Positions 36,231-48,299 of a DNA stretch of 64,000 nucleotides are shown here, piece after piece. The position numbers and the translations under genes are program-made. Source of the DNA: Sabethes cyaneus (lineage: Eukaryota; Arthropoda; Insecta; Diptera; Culicidae); the NCBI RefSeq assembly GCF_943734655.1, contig NC_071353.1, positions 155,758,179 to 155,822,178 of the forward strand, written 5' to 3'. The number at the start of each line of letters is the position of its first letter. Position 1 is the stretch's first letter. The notes under the pieces are model-generated. The model saw nothing but the letters and a program-made list of their open reading frames with translations, was not told the DNA's origin and made no database searches.

Positions 36231-38275
36231 TGTTGGTTGTTGAATAAATCCAAGTGTATCAATGTAATAACAATTTTATGTATCAACCTGATTTATTCAA
36301 TGCTGGTAGAATGCTTATTTCTGGTACAAGGGTGTACCCATCCTAGGAGGCTTCGCGACGATGATTACAATGCGAACTGTCAAACTGTGAAAAGCTCTGC
36401 CTGCCTCATTAGTCCATCAGTGTTCAAGTAACCATAAACCTAGGTTTGTTTTTTTCTAAAAAAAATCGCTATTTGTCTGAATAACGATCCGCGTCAATCA
36501 GAGCTAGCTGCAAAATTACGAGCTACCAGTTCTTACTTGAACCAGAAATAAAATAAAGCGTCATCATCATGCAGTAATTTACACATCAGGCCACTCTGTA
36601 CTAAAGAAACTTGCCGTCTTTAAGTGCAGAACTGAAAATCCACTCATGAAGGTTTTGACAACACTGATTGACTGCTTCTCTACAGAATGGTTTACAAAAG
36701 CGGCGGCCAATTTATTTAACACAACCAACAAACGCAAACATCGATACATCGAACTGTCTGTCGGCGAAGAACGCGTGCGAAGTGCGTGGATCAATCGAAG
36801 CCGATCTGTTTGATTTAAACCGAGTTAGTGATTTTACAAGTACCCGTAAAGGGTACACAGAGTGATGTTTCGATTACATCAGGAGCTTTGTGAATTTTGT
36901 GTGAGATATAATTAGAAAAAGGGACAAAAAAATCTTTGCTTCAAATGTGTTTAAATTAAAGCAGAATAGGGTAAGGAACGAGTTAAGCAGTGTTACCTAT
37001 TTTAATCAGTTGAAAATAAATGAGCCGAAAATGCACTTTTTTATTCATATTTTCAAAATCTTTTGATAGGATCATCTTCACAAATCACTTAACCATACAT
37101 TTGATTCACACAAACACAATTTACTGGCTTTCCGACAAGAAATTTGATGAATTAAAAATTGTTGTCCAAAAACGTACATTTTTCAGCTGCTGAAGGCAAT
37201 CGCCACCTCGCTACTAACGAATCCATCACATTTTTCAGCACTGATTACAACCACTCTGAAAGTCAAGCACTCAATTGTCACATACCATATTATTCACTCT
37301 CTTTTTTTCTATTATCTAAGGCTTTGTCACTAGCCGAAAGTTTTATTATTTTATAACAAAACTGAAAACAAATTCTGAATTGACTGAACCTGTTCACCAG
37401 TAGCAGCAGCTGCAGCAAAACTGATAAACTGATCGTGTTGCCAAGACACTGTTTCGGTTCTACAAATAAGAATTATAGGTTTGAAATTAACTGAAACCTC
37501 CAATGGTGAAAACGTGGTTCGATACTTTCAAGAGAAATGTATGTTCATAATTAATTTTTCTTTATTAAAAACAACAGAAAAGACAGCTTTTTCAATAATT
37601 TTCGAAGATTTTCTCAGTGATTTAATGAAGCAACGTATCAATGTGTTTCAATGTTATTTGCTTTGACAACACTGTTCTGAGTCGGACCGTGCGGACTGCT
37701 ATATGTTTACCTCTTTTGTTCTCCCACCATCCTTATGAACAGCGAGTGAGACGTGAAACTCGCAGTTTCCCATAAGAACACTAGAGAATAAAAGAGACGA
37801 CGATCGACGAATACCGTTTGCCGAACGGTGCGGTGAGTGTATGCCCCGATGAACAATTTAGACAGATGGCATTTCACGCATCTATGCCGATACGCTATGC
37901 CGATTACGCATCAGATGCCGATTAGTAGGTCGCGGATAGGAACGCGAACTTACTGAATAGGGGGAAAAGTTTGAGGGATTTTTTACGGGGACGTAAAAAA
38001 ATTCAGATTTCAGGATTGCTTAAAAAAGCACCTTGAGGGTGAAAATAGGTTCGGTCTGATCAAAATTAGTTCCACCGCTCCAACTTTTAAAGCGGAAAAT
38101 CAAAAGTTTAGCACAACAATAGTGTCTTCCAATGGTAACAGCTTGAAGAACTAAAGATAGCAAGAAGATTGGTATGCTGATATCCCCCACTTAGTCAACC
38201 CATCGCTTGTAATAAGGTAAAACAGTCAGTGACCCGCTTAGACTGCTTAAAACCGGTTCTTTACCCTACCTACTA
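36231..38275. other. Unassigned DNA with a short ATGCCGAT repeat
   Basis: I see no supported gene. At about 37,886-37,926 the motif ATGCCGAT recurs three times with related spacers. Open frames of 60-70 codons are unremarkable. Confidence 0.4.
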
Positions 38276-38389
38276 ATGAATGATTCATTTCCTTTCAACA
38301 GTAAAAATGTGCTTGGACTACGATTGGACCTAGAGAAACAGGTTTACATTTCAACGAGGAGGTTTGTTGCCTTTTCTGCGTATTATTCG

Positions 38390-38970
38390 TCTCTTTGTCA
38401 TTTCCCTGTGAAATTTTTGTGGTCATTCAGTGATGTTTTTGCCATCTTTCCATCGTATTTTCGTCATTGTTTGACGTCTGTTTTGGCATCTTCTGTCGCT
38501 TATTTTCGACGGTTTCTTGCCGTCGGTCGTTTTGTTGCTGTTTTGGCAACTGCTCATCGTCATTTTGCCGCGTTTTCTTCGGTTTTTCCATCTTTTCATC
38601 ATCTTTCGTCCTCACTTTGTTGTCAAGACTACAAAATTGTTGTTTTCTTGTCTCTTCGTAGTCCTTCTATGGTTTCGTCATCTTTTCGTCTTCTGTTTGA
38701 CGCTTTTTAAACGACTCTTTTAACCATTTTGTCGGGTTTTTTTGTTGTAGTTTCAGCGTCGTTCCATCGTACTTACCCGTTATCTCCATCGCATTGTTTT
38801 GTCTCTTCGCTGTATTTTCTGCGTATTTTAGCCATTTTTTCATCGCTTTCTGTAGGCTTAAATGTTACACAGTCTTTAATTCAAGTTCGATTTTCTGCCC
38901 AATTTTAAATCCTTCCAAGTTTAACTTCGAGTTCGATTTCAAATATAGTTTCAATCCAATTTTTTTGACG
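38390..38970. repeat. TTTTCGTC-type pyrimidine array and TTGAAATTGGAC-like patch
   Basis: About 38,390-38,870 is the pyrimidine-strand version of the GACGAAAA array (TTTTGGCAACTGC, TTTTCGTCTTCTG). About 38,885-38,960 is a short TTCGAGTTCGATTTC patch, then TTGACGTAGGACTACGTC, whose palindromic GACGTAG/CTACGTC resembles the motif in the dual-hairpin repeats. Open frames here (up to 144 codons) are compositional. Confidence 0.65.
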
Positions 38971-39281
38971 TAGGACTACGTCTTTGATTTCTATTCTATG
39001 TATATGGGGGAACACTTTAGAAACACGAAAAGGGAACATGTAACGAAAAGTGGTTATAGTTTGCACGCTTATAACTCAGTCATCCGTCAATGGATTCTAG
39101 AAATATTGGTAGGAGATGAGCTATGGGTTAAGCTCCCTTATGATTGTATTTAATTTACGCCCTAGCTGTTGCTGCTTCTCCGGATAAGGCAACGAAGACA
39201 TCCAAATTCACCGAGCGAGACGCCAACAAACCGAAGAATCCATCGACTCATCCGCCAGCGAACGATATGGTTTTGGCTGCT
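38971..39281. other. Unassigned DNA
   Basis: No recognisable gene. About 39,180-39,280 is moderately GC-rich and leads into the local duplication. Confidence 0.4.
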
Positions 39282-39393
39282 CTGCCTTTTGCTGCTCATC
39301 GTCATTCGGTCGCGACAAATTGGCAGGAAAGGTTGTATTTTTTTAAACATTGCTTCTGCTTGCCTGCCTTTTGCTGCGCATCGTCATTCGGTC
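39282..39393 (+). repeat. Local 82-bp duplication
   Basis: CTGCCTTTTGCTGC(T/G)CATCG continuing to TCATTCGGTC occurs at 39,282-39,311 and 39,364-39,393 with one mismatch over 30 bp. The function is unknown. Confidence 0.7.
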
Positions 39394-39464
39394 AGCGGCT
39401 TTGGTTGGCGACACATCGGGCAGGCAGCTTTCGAGTCGCATCCGTGGCATCATTTTAAAGGTTG

Positions 39465-40253
39465 ATCAGCATGCACCGGTTTGCATATGGCGGCAGGATT
39501 ATTCGGTCTCTCCAATTAAGATTCCGCACAGCGTACCGGATGAACTGCCTTTGTACACGTTCGAGTCTGTTGTCGTGAACAGCGTGATACGGTGCCCAAA
39601 CTTGCACTCCATATTCGAGAACACTGCGTACGAGCGAGCAGTAAAGTGTTCTAAGGCTAAGGCATCAAATTTCAGTTTGCTGTAGATGAGAATCCCCAAG
39701 TCCTTCACTACGCCTTTACGTTCTAAGCTTGTCGTCTCCGTAATGTAACCGAAGACAATCGGCGCACGTACCCGCGTGAATGAGATTATGCTCACCTTTG
39801 AGCTACGTCCCGTCAGATATGACAGGATCCATTCTGGCAGCCACTTGGGAAGACCCATTTTCCTAAAAACTTCTCAACCCCCAGATTGTGTGGAACCTTG
39901 GCAAAATCAACGATTTTTTGCGATACTTATTTTATAACGATCATACGATTTTATTACATTAGATTTTATCCACAATAGTCGATACATAACATACATAAAA
40001 TTGGAGTGCTCGAACGGGTTTTCATGAAGCCATATTGTTCTGCAGATATTATGGACTTAACAGATTGGTAGAGCTAATCATGCACGATACTTTCAACGAC
40101 CTTTGGCAGACAGCTAAGAATGGAGCTCCCACGGTAGTTCTCAACTTCATTAAACGAACCAGCTTTATAAATCGGCGTGATTGAAGCAGATTTCCAAATA
40201 GTAGGGAAGTGCTTCTCGCTGATAGAACGGTTGAACAGAGTACTTACAGGGTG
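39465..40253 (-). pseudogene. Jockey-type LINE reverse transcriptase relic
   Basis: On the minus strand the pieces come in the expected order. At about 40,250-39,960 the RT start reads FPTIWKSASITPIYKAGS and ENYRGSSILSCLPKVVES. At about 39,850 comes LPEWILSYLTGRSSKVS from the RT palm/thumb region. At about 39,780-39,650 ERKGVVKDLGILIYSKLKFD represents the post-catalytic region. At about 39,585-39,465 LERVQRQFIRYAVRNLNW is the C-terminal motif. The catalytic Tyr/Phe-x-Asp-Asp block between the second and third pieces is deleted, and frameshifts and stops occur. The 5' end, endonuclease and 3' UTR are absent, so it is a dead fragment. Confidence 0.85.
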
Positions 40254-40259
40254 AGCTCA

Positions 40260-41410
40260 ACATTGTCATGTTTTTTGGAAGAAATTGTGAGAAGTAAAAG
40301 AAAATGTTGAGAGAAAATAGAAAAAATTAGGAAAAAATTGAAAGAAAAGCCAGAAAACGTTGAGAGAAAAAATTGAGAGAACGGATAGAAAAAATTGGAA
40401 GAAAAAATATAAAAGTGAGAGAAAAAGTAAATTTCGCAAAAACAAGTCAAAATTGAAAGAAAAACTATAAAAGTTGGAAAAAAGCTAGGAAAAGTTTATT
40501 CTTTCAATTTTTTTTGTTTTCTTTCAATTAAATGTATTTTTTCTCTCATTTATACCATTTTTATCCATTTTTTCCTCCAGTCCTCTGGAAAAATCGGGAG
40601 AAATAATAGTTGGGAGAAGAAATAGAAGAAATTGGAAGAAAAACATTGGAAGTAAAACAACAAAAATTTGGGAAAAAACTTAAAAAATTTGTGAGAAAAA
40701 ATAAAGAAAAATAAAAAACTGGTAGAAAAACTAGAAAATGCTAAGAGAAAAACTTGGAAGAAGAACTAGATAAAATTAAGAGAAAAAGTAGGAAGAAAAT
40801 AAATAAAATTGGGAGAAAACCTGAAAATTTTTAAAGTAAAATTGGAAAATCCTAGCAAATGTGAGAAAGAAAAATATAAAAACTGGTTGAAAAACTAGAA
40901 AGTGCTTAAAGAAAAAAGTGGCAAAAATGAACGAAATTGGGAGAAAACTGTAAAATTTAATTTAAGAGCAAATGGGGGATAATCTGGAGGAAAAGTAGAA
41001 AAAATCGGATACAAGCCAGAAATAATTGAGAAAAAAAATTAAAGAATTGGGAAATAAACAGAAAAATTAGGAAAAGTTTTGAGACAAAACTTTGAGAAAA
41101 ATAAAAAAAAAACGTGGAAAAATTATTAAAAAAAATTAGGAGAAACGGTAAAAATTGCAAGAAAAAAAAGAGTATAAATTATGAAAATTTGAGAGAAACA
41201 TTAGATAAAATTAGGAGAAAAGCTGGAAAAAAGCAGTTTAAAACTAAGGTTAAGAAATTGACGATAACTGGAAGAAAAACTAGAAAAAATCGAAAGAGAA
41301 AATGGTAAAAAAGCTCTTTTTCCATCGTTGAAATTGAATTCATTGAAAGAACAACTAAAAGAATTTGGGAAAAAATCAGGAAAAATTTTTCTTTCAAATT
41401 TTTTTTTATT
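40260..41410. repeat. Purine array, GAGAAAAATTGGAA type
   Basis: It is composed of degenerate GGAGAAAAATTGAAAGAAAAA units, with short T-rich reversals near 40,500-40,580 and 41,385-41,410. The opposite-strand form (TTTTTCTCCCAATTTT) fills much of 56,800-58,110. It is not coding. Confidence 0.8.
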
Positions 41411-41418
41411 TGTCCCAA

Positions 41419-43072
41419 TCTATACCTATAAAGAAGGATTTCTGTCTGTCTGTCTGTCCGTATGTTCCTTATAGAATCGAAAACTACTGAACCAATAGGC
41501 ATGAAAATATGCATGTAGAGGTTTTTTGGGGCCAGGAAAGGTTTTAGTGATGGTTAGAAACCCCTCCCCCCACTAAGAGGGGGGGCTCCCATACAAATGA
41601 AACACAAATTTCTGCATAACTCGACAACTAATCAAGCAAATAGAACAAAATTTGGCATGTGGGTGTTTTCGGTGACAAGAATTTATTCTATGGTAAATTG
41701 AGACCCCTCTCCTCTTTATAAGGGGAATTATAACTCCTCTCCTCTTTAAAAGGGGGGGCTTCCATACAAATTTCCTCATAACTCGAGAACTAATCAAGCA
41801 AATGGAACCAAATTTGGCATGTGGGTGTTTTTGGAGACAAAAATTTTTTCTATGATGAATTGGGACCCCTACCCACTTTAGGAGGGGGGGCTCCTATGCA
41901 AATGAAATTCAAATTTCCTCATAGCTCGAGAACTAATCAAGCAAATAGAGCCAAATTTGGCATGTGGAGATTTCTGGAGGCAAAAATATTTTCTATGGTG
42001 AATTAGGACCCCTCCCAACTTTAAGAGGGGGTGCTTCTACAGAAATGAAATACAAATTTCCTCATAATTCGAGAACTAATCAAGCAAATGGAACCATATA
42101 TGGCATGCGGGTGTTTTTGGAGGCAACCATTGGTGAATTAGGACCCCTTACCTTTTTAAGAGGGGGTGCTCTCATACAAACGAAATACAAATTTCCTCAT
42201 AACTCTAGAACTAATCAAGCAAATGGAACCAAATTTATCATGTGGGTGTTTTTGTAGGCAAGAATATTTTCTATGGTATATTTTCTATGGATTTCCTCAC
42301 TTTAAGAGGGGGGGGGGAGGGGCTCCTATACAAATGAAAAACAAATTTCCTCATAACTCGAGAACTAATCAAGCAAATGGAACCAAATTTGTAATGTAAG
42401 TGGTTTTGGACGCAAGATTTTTTTTTATGGTGAATTGAGACCCCTCTTTTCTTTAGAAAGCGAGTTATGGCCCATCTCCCCTTTAAGAGGGTGGGCTTCC
42501 ATACAAAAGAAATGCAAATTTCCTCTTATCTCGAGAACTAATCAATCAAATGGAACCAAATTTGGCATGTTGGAGTTTTAGAAATTTTTTCTATGGTGAA
42601 TTACGACCCCTTCTCCTTTTAAGAGGGGAGCTCCCATACAAATGAAATTCAAATTTCCTTATAACTTGAGAACTAATCAAGCAAATGGAACCAAATTTGG
42701 CATGTGGGAAATTTTGGAGTCTTGAATTTATTTTACGATAGTTAGAAACCTCTCACCCCTGTGGTAGGGGGATATGGACTCTCATACAAATAAAACAGAA
42801 ATTTTTGCGAAACTCAAAAACTAATCGAACTCGAGAAATTCGAGACTCTTCCATAAAACATTAGTCAATACAAGACCACAAAAACTATCTATAGTAACAC
42901 TAGATCATTCAGGACGAGACGGTCGCGAGTGTTGCCGGTGACCCGCCTTCGGAAGCGCCTTCCACTGGGGGGCTTGCAAAACTCGAGATTGTGACAAAGA
43001 TCATCCGAGATTCATGATTTATGTACAACACAGGTTAATTTGTGGCAATACGAAGTTTGTCGGGTCAGCTAG
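41419..43072 (+). mobile_element. Complete Helitron-like non-autonomous element H4 (1,654 bp)
   Basis: The 5' end TCTATACCTATAAAGAAGG is preceded by A, and the 3' end GTCGGGTCAGCTAG is followed by T. That fits the A^T insertion and TC...CTAG termini of Helitrons, with no target duplication. Repeated CTGTCTGTCTGT follows the 5' end. The body holds about nine tandem units of about 141-143 bp in two alternating subtypes. The 3' 350 bp is non-tandem (GAAATTCGAGACTCTTCCAT ... GAGATTGTGACAAAGATCAT) and shared with H1. There is no coding capacity. A Helentron-type classification is possible but unproven. Confidence 0.8.
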
Positions 43073-43129
43073 TTGCAAATAAAAGGAAGACATTTTTTGA
43101 TTGCTTTGAAATATTACACAAATTTATCA

Positions 43130-43680
43130 GTATATTACATAGACATGCACAGGTATAGATGATAACTAGCAGTGTTATCAAAAAGTTGCATTATGTTCCG
43201 AAGGCTTGTCGAATTCTAACTCAAATGACAAATGAGATGGTATAACAAAGGTTCCTTTCACCAATAGGTGGATTAAATCGGGCTTTTATGTTATTAAGTT
43301 AGTAACTTTTTTGACAATTTTTGTTCAAACTGATATTTCAAATTTTCTGTCCTTGGCAAAAGAAATTTCAAACTCGATCACTATCTACAACCACAGACAA
43401 ACAGTCATAACACTCATTCACCAGTCATTTCAAATTGATTTTTGGTTGGGAATGTTTCCGTATTCGTTATAGTGGCGCTTTTTAACGAAACGGGGGAATG
43501 CCCCATAAAAATACTTGTTTGTTCGAAGGAAACTCTGTTGAAAGTTTGTATTTAGAGTGTTGATCAGAGTTGGTGCCAGTTGTTTAGGCAAAATGTGTGT
43601 GATGATCATTTTTGTTGATTTTTCTTCCAAGAGTTATGTCTGTTTGTGTGTGCTTTTTTTGTATACCAGAAGGGTATTGG
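43130..43680 (-). mobile_element. Diverged fragment of repeat family F
   Basis: GGTATAACAAAGGTTCCTTT followed by CACCAATAGGTGGATTAAAT at about 43,234-43,280 is the reverse of the F left terminus. About 43,430-43,640 (TTGGGAATGTTTCCG, AGTGGCGCTTTTTAACGAAA, TTTTTCTTCCAAGAGTTATG) parallels 63,170-63,430. It is more diverged than the copies at 51 and 59 kb. The 66-codon minus frame at 43,430-43,630 is a shadow. Confidence 0.65.
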
Positions 43681-43754
43681 GTTAAAAGGCCACTGCGCCA
43701 GTCTTAATGATCGATCTTTCGTGTGTGCTACGGGCTACAACCGTTGTTTGATTA

Positions 43755-44015
43755 CATATGATCGGTGTGTCAGACCGAACCAAGTGACAAAACTCTGATT
43801 TCGAGAAAAACGCATTCAAAGTTTACTGCTCTGTATGGTTTATAGCTATCAATCGTACGAATTATCTAAAAACTTTGGCTGTTTTCAACATTTATGTAGT
43901 CTAGTTAGAGTAACATGTAGCTTAGAAAATTCTTGACCGTTTGCTGTCATTAACTTAACTTGTCATTTTTTTTATTTTGCCACTTGGTCCGGTCTTATTT
44001 AACACCGACCATATG
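43755..44015. mobile_element. 261-bp MITE
   Basis: The left end CATATGATCGGTGTGTCAGA (continuing CCGAACCAAGTGACAAAA) pairs with the right end read in reverse, CATATGGTCGGTGTTAAATA (continuing AGACCGGACCAAGTGGCAAAA). The loop is AT-rich and non-coding. CATATG at both edges could be part of the terminus or of the target. The superfamily is not assigned. Confidence 0.7.
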
Positions 44016-44800
44016 ATTCTACCGATCTACTGATCAATCAAACAACATATGAGCCACCAGTTTACGCAACCGAGGAAAATTTGGTCACCAAATTGCCTTC
44101 TTTGTGTACCAGATCGAGTGGTCCACCCGAGATGACACATAAATAAGGCAATTCACACGAATCGAATGCAACACACAAACCACCCGAATGTGACTGGTAC
44201 TCGCCGTTTGACGGCCGACGAAATGCAGGGAGTTTGGCCGACGAAGAGATGCGGCTGTAAATGAATGAATACGGATGGCAACTGCGGCTGCTCCGTGGCT
44301 CCGCGGCTGCTGATGGATGATGTTGTTGATGGTGATGTAAACAAACGCTCGAACGCTCAAAATGAAAACGAAAACATATCGCTGCGCTGCACTGCACTGC
44401 GCCCGGTTGCTAGATGCTCTAGCAGGTATAGTAGGCTCTGTGTGAGCGGACGCAAACTGACCTTTCCGGCATGACGGCGACGGCGACGCAGCGCGTCGGT
44501 CTTGATATATTGTTGTGTTGTATTGTGTTGTTGCTACAGCAGCTAATGACGTTTGCTGCTTGGTGCTTGGGGAGCAGGTTTATTTTTATTAGACGTCTCT
44601 GATCACCGCACCGGGGCAATTTCATTAACTCGGCTGTTGATGCAGGTCGCAGACAAAAAATTGTAATTGTACGAAGTGGTGTTTGGGATTGCAGTGCAGT
44701 CGAAAATGACATATAAGTGACATATGTTTGACGTAACTATAAAATAAAAATGATATACTAACGTAACGTAATACATGAAACAGAAGTAGAACACAACAGG
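44016..44800. other. GC-richer unassigned block
   Basis: About 44,060-44,640 is GC-richer, with low-complexity GCGGCTGCTCCG and GGCGACGGCGACGCAGCG. Minus-strand frames up to 111 codons show no recognisable domain. It may be single-copy regulatory DNA. Confidence 0.35.
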
Positions 44801-45475
44801 ACTCCGAAACGGCACAAAATACCAAAAAAAAAACTAACACATTAAAATGAAAAAAAAAATCAAAAATGGCACCAAAAATTATACAAAAACAGTAGAAAAA
44901 CTTTCCAAAAAAAAAATACGAAAATTATAACAAAATGGTGCAAGAAATAATAAAAAGTAAAGTAAAAAAATACACAAATAATGGCACAATTTCAACCAAA
45001 ACAATGGCACAGGAAAACAAAAATGACCAAAAATATACAAAAACAAAAATAAAAACAAAAAAATAAAAATAATACAAAAATTACACAAATGATTTCAGAA
45101 ATAATACAAACTTGTTGCATAATGAAACAAAAAGATATTTGAAACATACAAAATGGGCCTCAAACAAGCAAGACGAAAACAACACTTAAGGTTAACATTA
45201 ATATTAAAAAAATATATCGTAATTTCATGATGACAAAAATAAAACAGAAATGACAATAAAATGATGCATACCATCAAACGATACTAAAAGAACCTTATTG
45301 AGATAATAATATTATACAAACATATACGGATACATTATACAAATTATAATTTAAAATGAAATCCCTGAACTCAAAACTGATAAAAAAAAGTATTTGAAAA
45401 TGACGAAAAATATTAAAATGTCACTAAAAACACACGAAAAATATTCAAATGTCACTAAAAACACATCTTTTGGAC
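44801..45475 (+). repeat. A-rich degenerate array, ATACAAAAAATGAC type
   Basis: Units of about 10-14 bp such as CAAAAATTATACAAAAA and AAATGGCACAAAA dominate. CACTAAAAACACACGAAAAA is repeated near 45,420-45,465. Open frames here are compositional. Confidence 0.7.
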
Positions 45476-45479
45476 CTAC

Positions 45480-45905
45480 TTTAGAATTCTGCCTTTTATA
45501 AAATCCCCAAATTTCTTTTGAATATCTTTTATACTTCTTTCAACCTTCTATTAGACCTATTCTTGACCTATTTTAGACATCTTTTAAACTTCTTCAAAAC
45601 TTCCTTTACCCTTCTGTTTAGGCTTCTTTTAGATTTCTTCCAGACTGCTTTTGGAGTTCTCTTACACTGTTTTGCAGGCCCCTTTTTGACGCAGACCTTC
45701 TTTCAGACGTCCTTTAGACGTACGTTAGATTTCCTTAAACTACATCTTGAAGTCTTTTAGACTCGTTTGAGATTTCTTTTAGACTTCCTTTGAACTTTTT
45801 TTAGACTTCATTTAGAACTCTTTTAGCCATCCTGTAGCTTCTTGCCAAACTTCTCGAGGACTAGTTTTAGGCCTCTTACCAACTTGTTTTAGACTTAGGC
45901 CAATC
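45480..45905 (-). repeat. AAAAGAAGTCTA-type array (minus orientation)
   Basis: Pyrimidine units such as CTTTTAGACTTCTTT, period about 12 bp. It is the reverse orientation of the 1,690-3,130 array and the leftmost piece of the 5.5-kb complex ending at 50,960. Confidence 0.8.
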
Positions 45906-46349
45906 TTGTATTTTGAGTTGACCTTTGAGGTCGGGCATTAAATTAATTTTAACTACCGTTATGGTTTATCGACGGAGAGGAAGGTAGAAGGAAGTACCGA
46001 AACAAATATCTTTATAGTATCGAAACAGAGCAGGACAAGACGTGAAGGGGAATTCTCTTTAAAGAGCGAAAAATAAGTTAAGTAAGGGCTGAGTTTCTAT
46101 TAAGAAACAGCATGCGGCATTGCTATTCACTGAGACTATAAATTATTTGTTTACATATCTTATAACGTATAGAAATGCTGTTTAATATGTCCAAGTTGCA
46201 TAAAAATACATAATTGTTGTCTTTCAATGAACAATCATCATCGTTGCTCAAGTAACGGACATGGGAGTTGTCAGAGTCAGTTATTCAAATATGTATAACA
46301 TTGCAAGAAAATATATTGACGCAACATGGACGAGTTAAAATTTAAAAGA
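45906..46349. other. Spacer with one copy of the palindrome-centre motif
   Basis: About 45,973-46,052 contains CGACGGAGAGGAAGGTAGAA and TTTATAGTATCGAAACAGAG, a diverged forward copy of the motif paired at 47,647-47,872. The rest is unassigned AT-rich DNA. Confidence 0.6.
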
Positions 46350-47640
46350 TGACTAAATGTAATGCAAAAGAAGTTTAAAAGTGGGTAGTCAAAAAATTCA
46401 AAAGAAGGCTAAAAGAACTCCAAAAATAGTCTGGCGGAAATTTAAAAGAGTAGTAAAAGGAATTGTAAAATCAGTCTAAAAAGACCAAAGAAAGTCTAAC
46501 AAAGCCTAAAAAAGTCAAAAAGAATTCTAAACAAGGTCCACAAGAAGTTAAGGATTTCAGAAATAGCCTTAAAGAAGTCTTCTAGGAGTCTAGAAGTTCT
46601 AAATGAAGTCTAAAAGAAGTGCTAATCAAGCCTTAAACAAGTCCAAAAAAGTGAAAAATCTGAAGTTCTAACGGAAGCCCAATAGAACATTTAAAATAGT
46701 CTTAAAGAAGTCCGGCGGGAATCTAAAAGAAGGCTAACAGGATTCTAAAGGAAGTCTAAAGGAAGATCAGTAGAAGTCTAAAAACCCTAAAAAAAGTCAA
46801 AAAGAATTCTAATACAATTCTAAAGAAAGTTCACAATAATTCCAAAAGGACTTTCAAAACAGTCTTAAATGAGTCCGGAATGAATTCTAAAGGAACTCCA
46901 AAAGACTGCTGAAAGATCTCTAAAACTGACCAAAATGACGTGTGGAAAGAATCTAAAAGTAGGAAAAAAGAATTCTAAATGAACTCCAAAAAAAAGTCTA
47001 AAAGAAATCTAACCATAGTCTAAGAGTTATCTAAAAGAAGCTTAAATGAAGTCTGAATGCAGTTAAAAAAATAAAAGAATTTTAATAGCAGCCTTAAAAA
47101 ATCTGAAAAACTATAAAAACGGTCTTAAAGAAATCAGATAGGAATCTAAAAGAGTTCAAAACTAAGTGTAAAAGACAAGTCCAGAAGAAGTCCGCCAGGT
47201 AGTCTGAAAGAAGTATTAAAGAAACCCTAAAGCAGTCTAAGAGAGTTCTAAATAAAGTTTTAGCGAGTCTAACAAAAGTCTAAAATGAGTCTAAGAAAGT
47301 AAGTCTAACAAGAACAAAACTAAAAAAAAGTCTGAGAGAGACCCAAAAGAAGTCTAAAAGAGGCCTAAAAATAAACTAACAGAAGTTTGAAAGCAATCTA
47401 AACGAAATTTTGAAGAAATCTAAAAGAAGTATAAAAGAACTTAAAAAATTGTCTTACAGAAGTTTGGCAGGAATCCAAAGGAAGGCTAAAAGAGTTTTAA
47501 ATAAAGTCTAAAAAGAGTTCAAAGAAAATCTTAAAGAAGTCTGAGGAAGTACAAAATATAGTCTTAGAAAACTCTAAATGAAGTCTAAAATTCGTCTAAA
47601 TGAAGTCTAAAATTCGTCTAAATGAAGTCTGTAATAAGTC
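46350..47640 (+). repeat. AAAAGAAGTCTA-type array (plus orientation)
   Basis: Degenerate GAAGTCTAAAAG units of about 12 bp fill this stretch. A short exact duplication of AAATGAAGTCTAAAATTCGT sits near 47,577-47,616. It forms the left side of a large inverted arrangement with 48,300-50,960. Confidence 0.85.
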
Positions 47641-47646
47641 TAAAAG

Positions 47647-47872
47647 AGTCGACGGAGGGAACAGTAGAAGTAAGTGATGAAACAAAGGTGTTTATAGTAT
47701 CCAAACAGAGTGGGTCAAGACGGGAAGGGGAAAGAACGGAAAATTAGGTACGAGAAAGTCCTTTGAAGCAACGCTTAATTAACTATGTGTACCGTTCCTC
47801 TTTACCCATGCTCTATTTGGATACTATAAGCGCCTCTGTTCCATAACTTTCTTCTTCCGTTCCCTCCGTCGA
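47647..47872. repeat. Inverted-repeat centre of the array complex
   Basis: CGACGGAGGGAACAGTAGAA through GTTTATAGTATCCAAACAGA to GGGGAAAGAACGG (47,647-47,738) is mirrored by 47,787-47,872, which ends TTCCGTTCCCTCCGTCG. The centre is about 47,763. Arms of about 85-90 bp show moderate divergence. The flanking purine and pyrimidine arrays are also in mirror orientation, so the symmetry extends for kilobases. Confidence 0.75.
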
Positions 47873-48299
47873 CTGTTTTAGCAGTGGATTTATTATCAAA
47901 CATGTACCATATTGTGTCATTGACTTCCCTAGGGGTTCCCTAGGGAATCCCCTAAACATGTCCAGATATGACCAAACCTGACCCTAGATAGCAGATTATG
48001 CTCCCATTGATCTAGTTATTGAATTGTAGTGTGATTAGAAGTGTCGCACGATAAGTTTTTGTTCATGGACGAAACTGGCCACCTGTCTGGGTGTTCCCGG
48101 ATGTCCCCGGAACTTGTCCAGATATAACCAACGTTGTACCAGGCAGTTGACCTGAATTTGAATGATTTAGTTTTTAAATTCTGACGTAATTTGAAGTGTC
48201 GCATGATAAGTATCTGTTCATGTTCGATACTGGCCATTTCTCACAACGATAACTTAATCCGGAACATTTCCGGTTGCTCCCAATAAGGCGTAAAACTCA
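47873..48299 (+). repeat. 156-bp tandem duplication
   Basis: TGTCCAGATATGACC at 47,959 recurs as TGTCCAGATATAACC at 48,115, a period of 156 bp. Within each unit AGAAGTGTCGCACGATAAGT or AAGTGTCGCATGATAAGTAT recurs, followed by a TGTTCATG stretch and ACTGGCCA. Near 47,927 a near-palindrome built on TTCCCTAGGG precedes it. The short minus-strand frame here is a repeat shadow. Confidence 0.75.
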
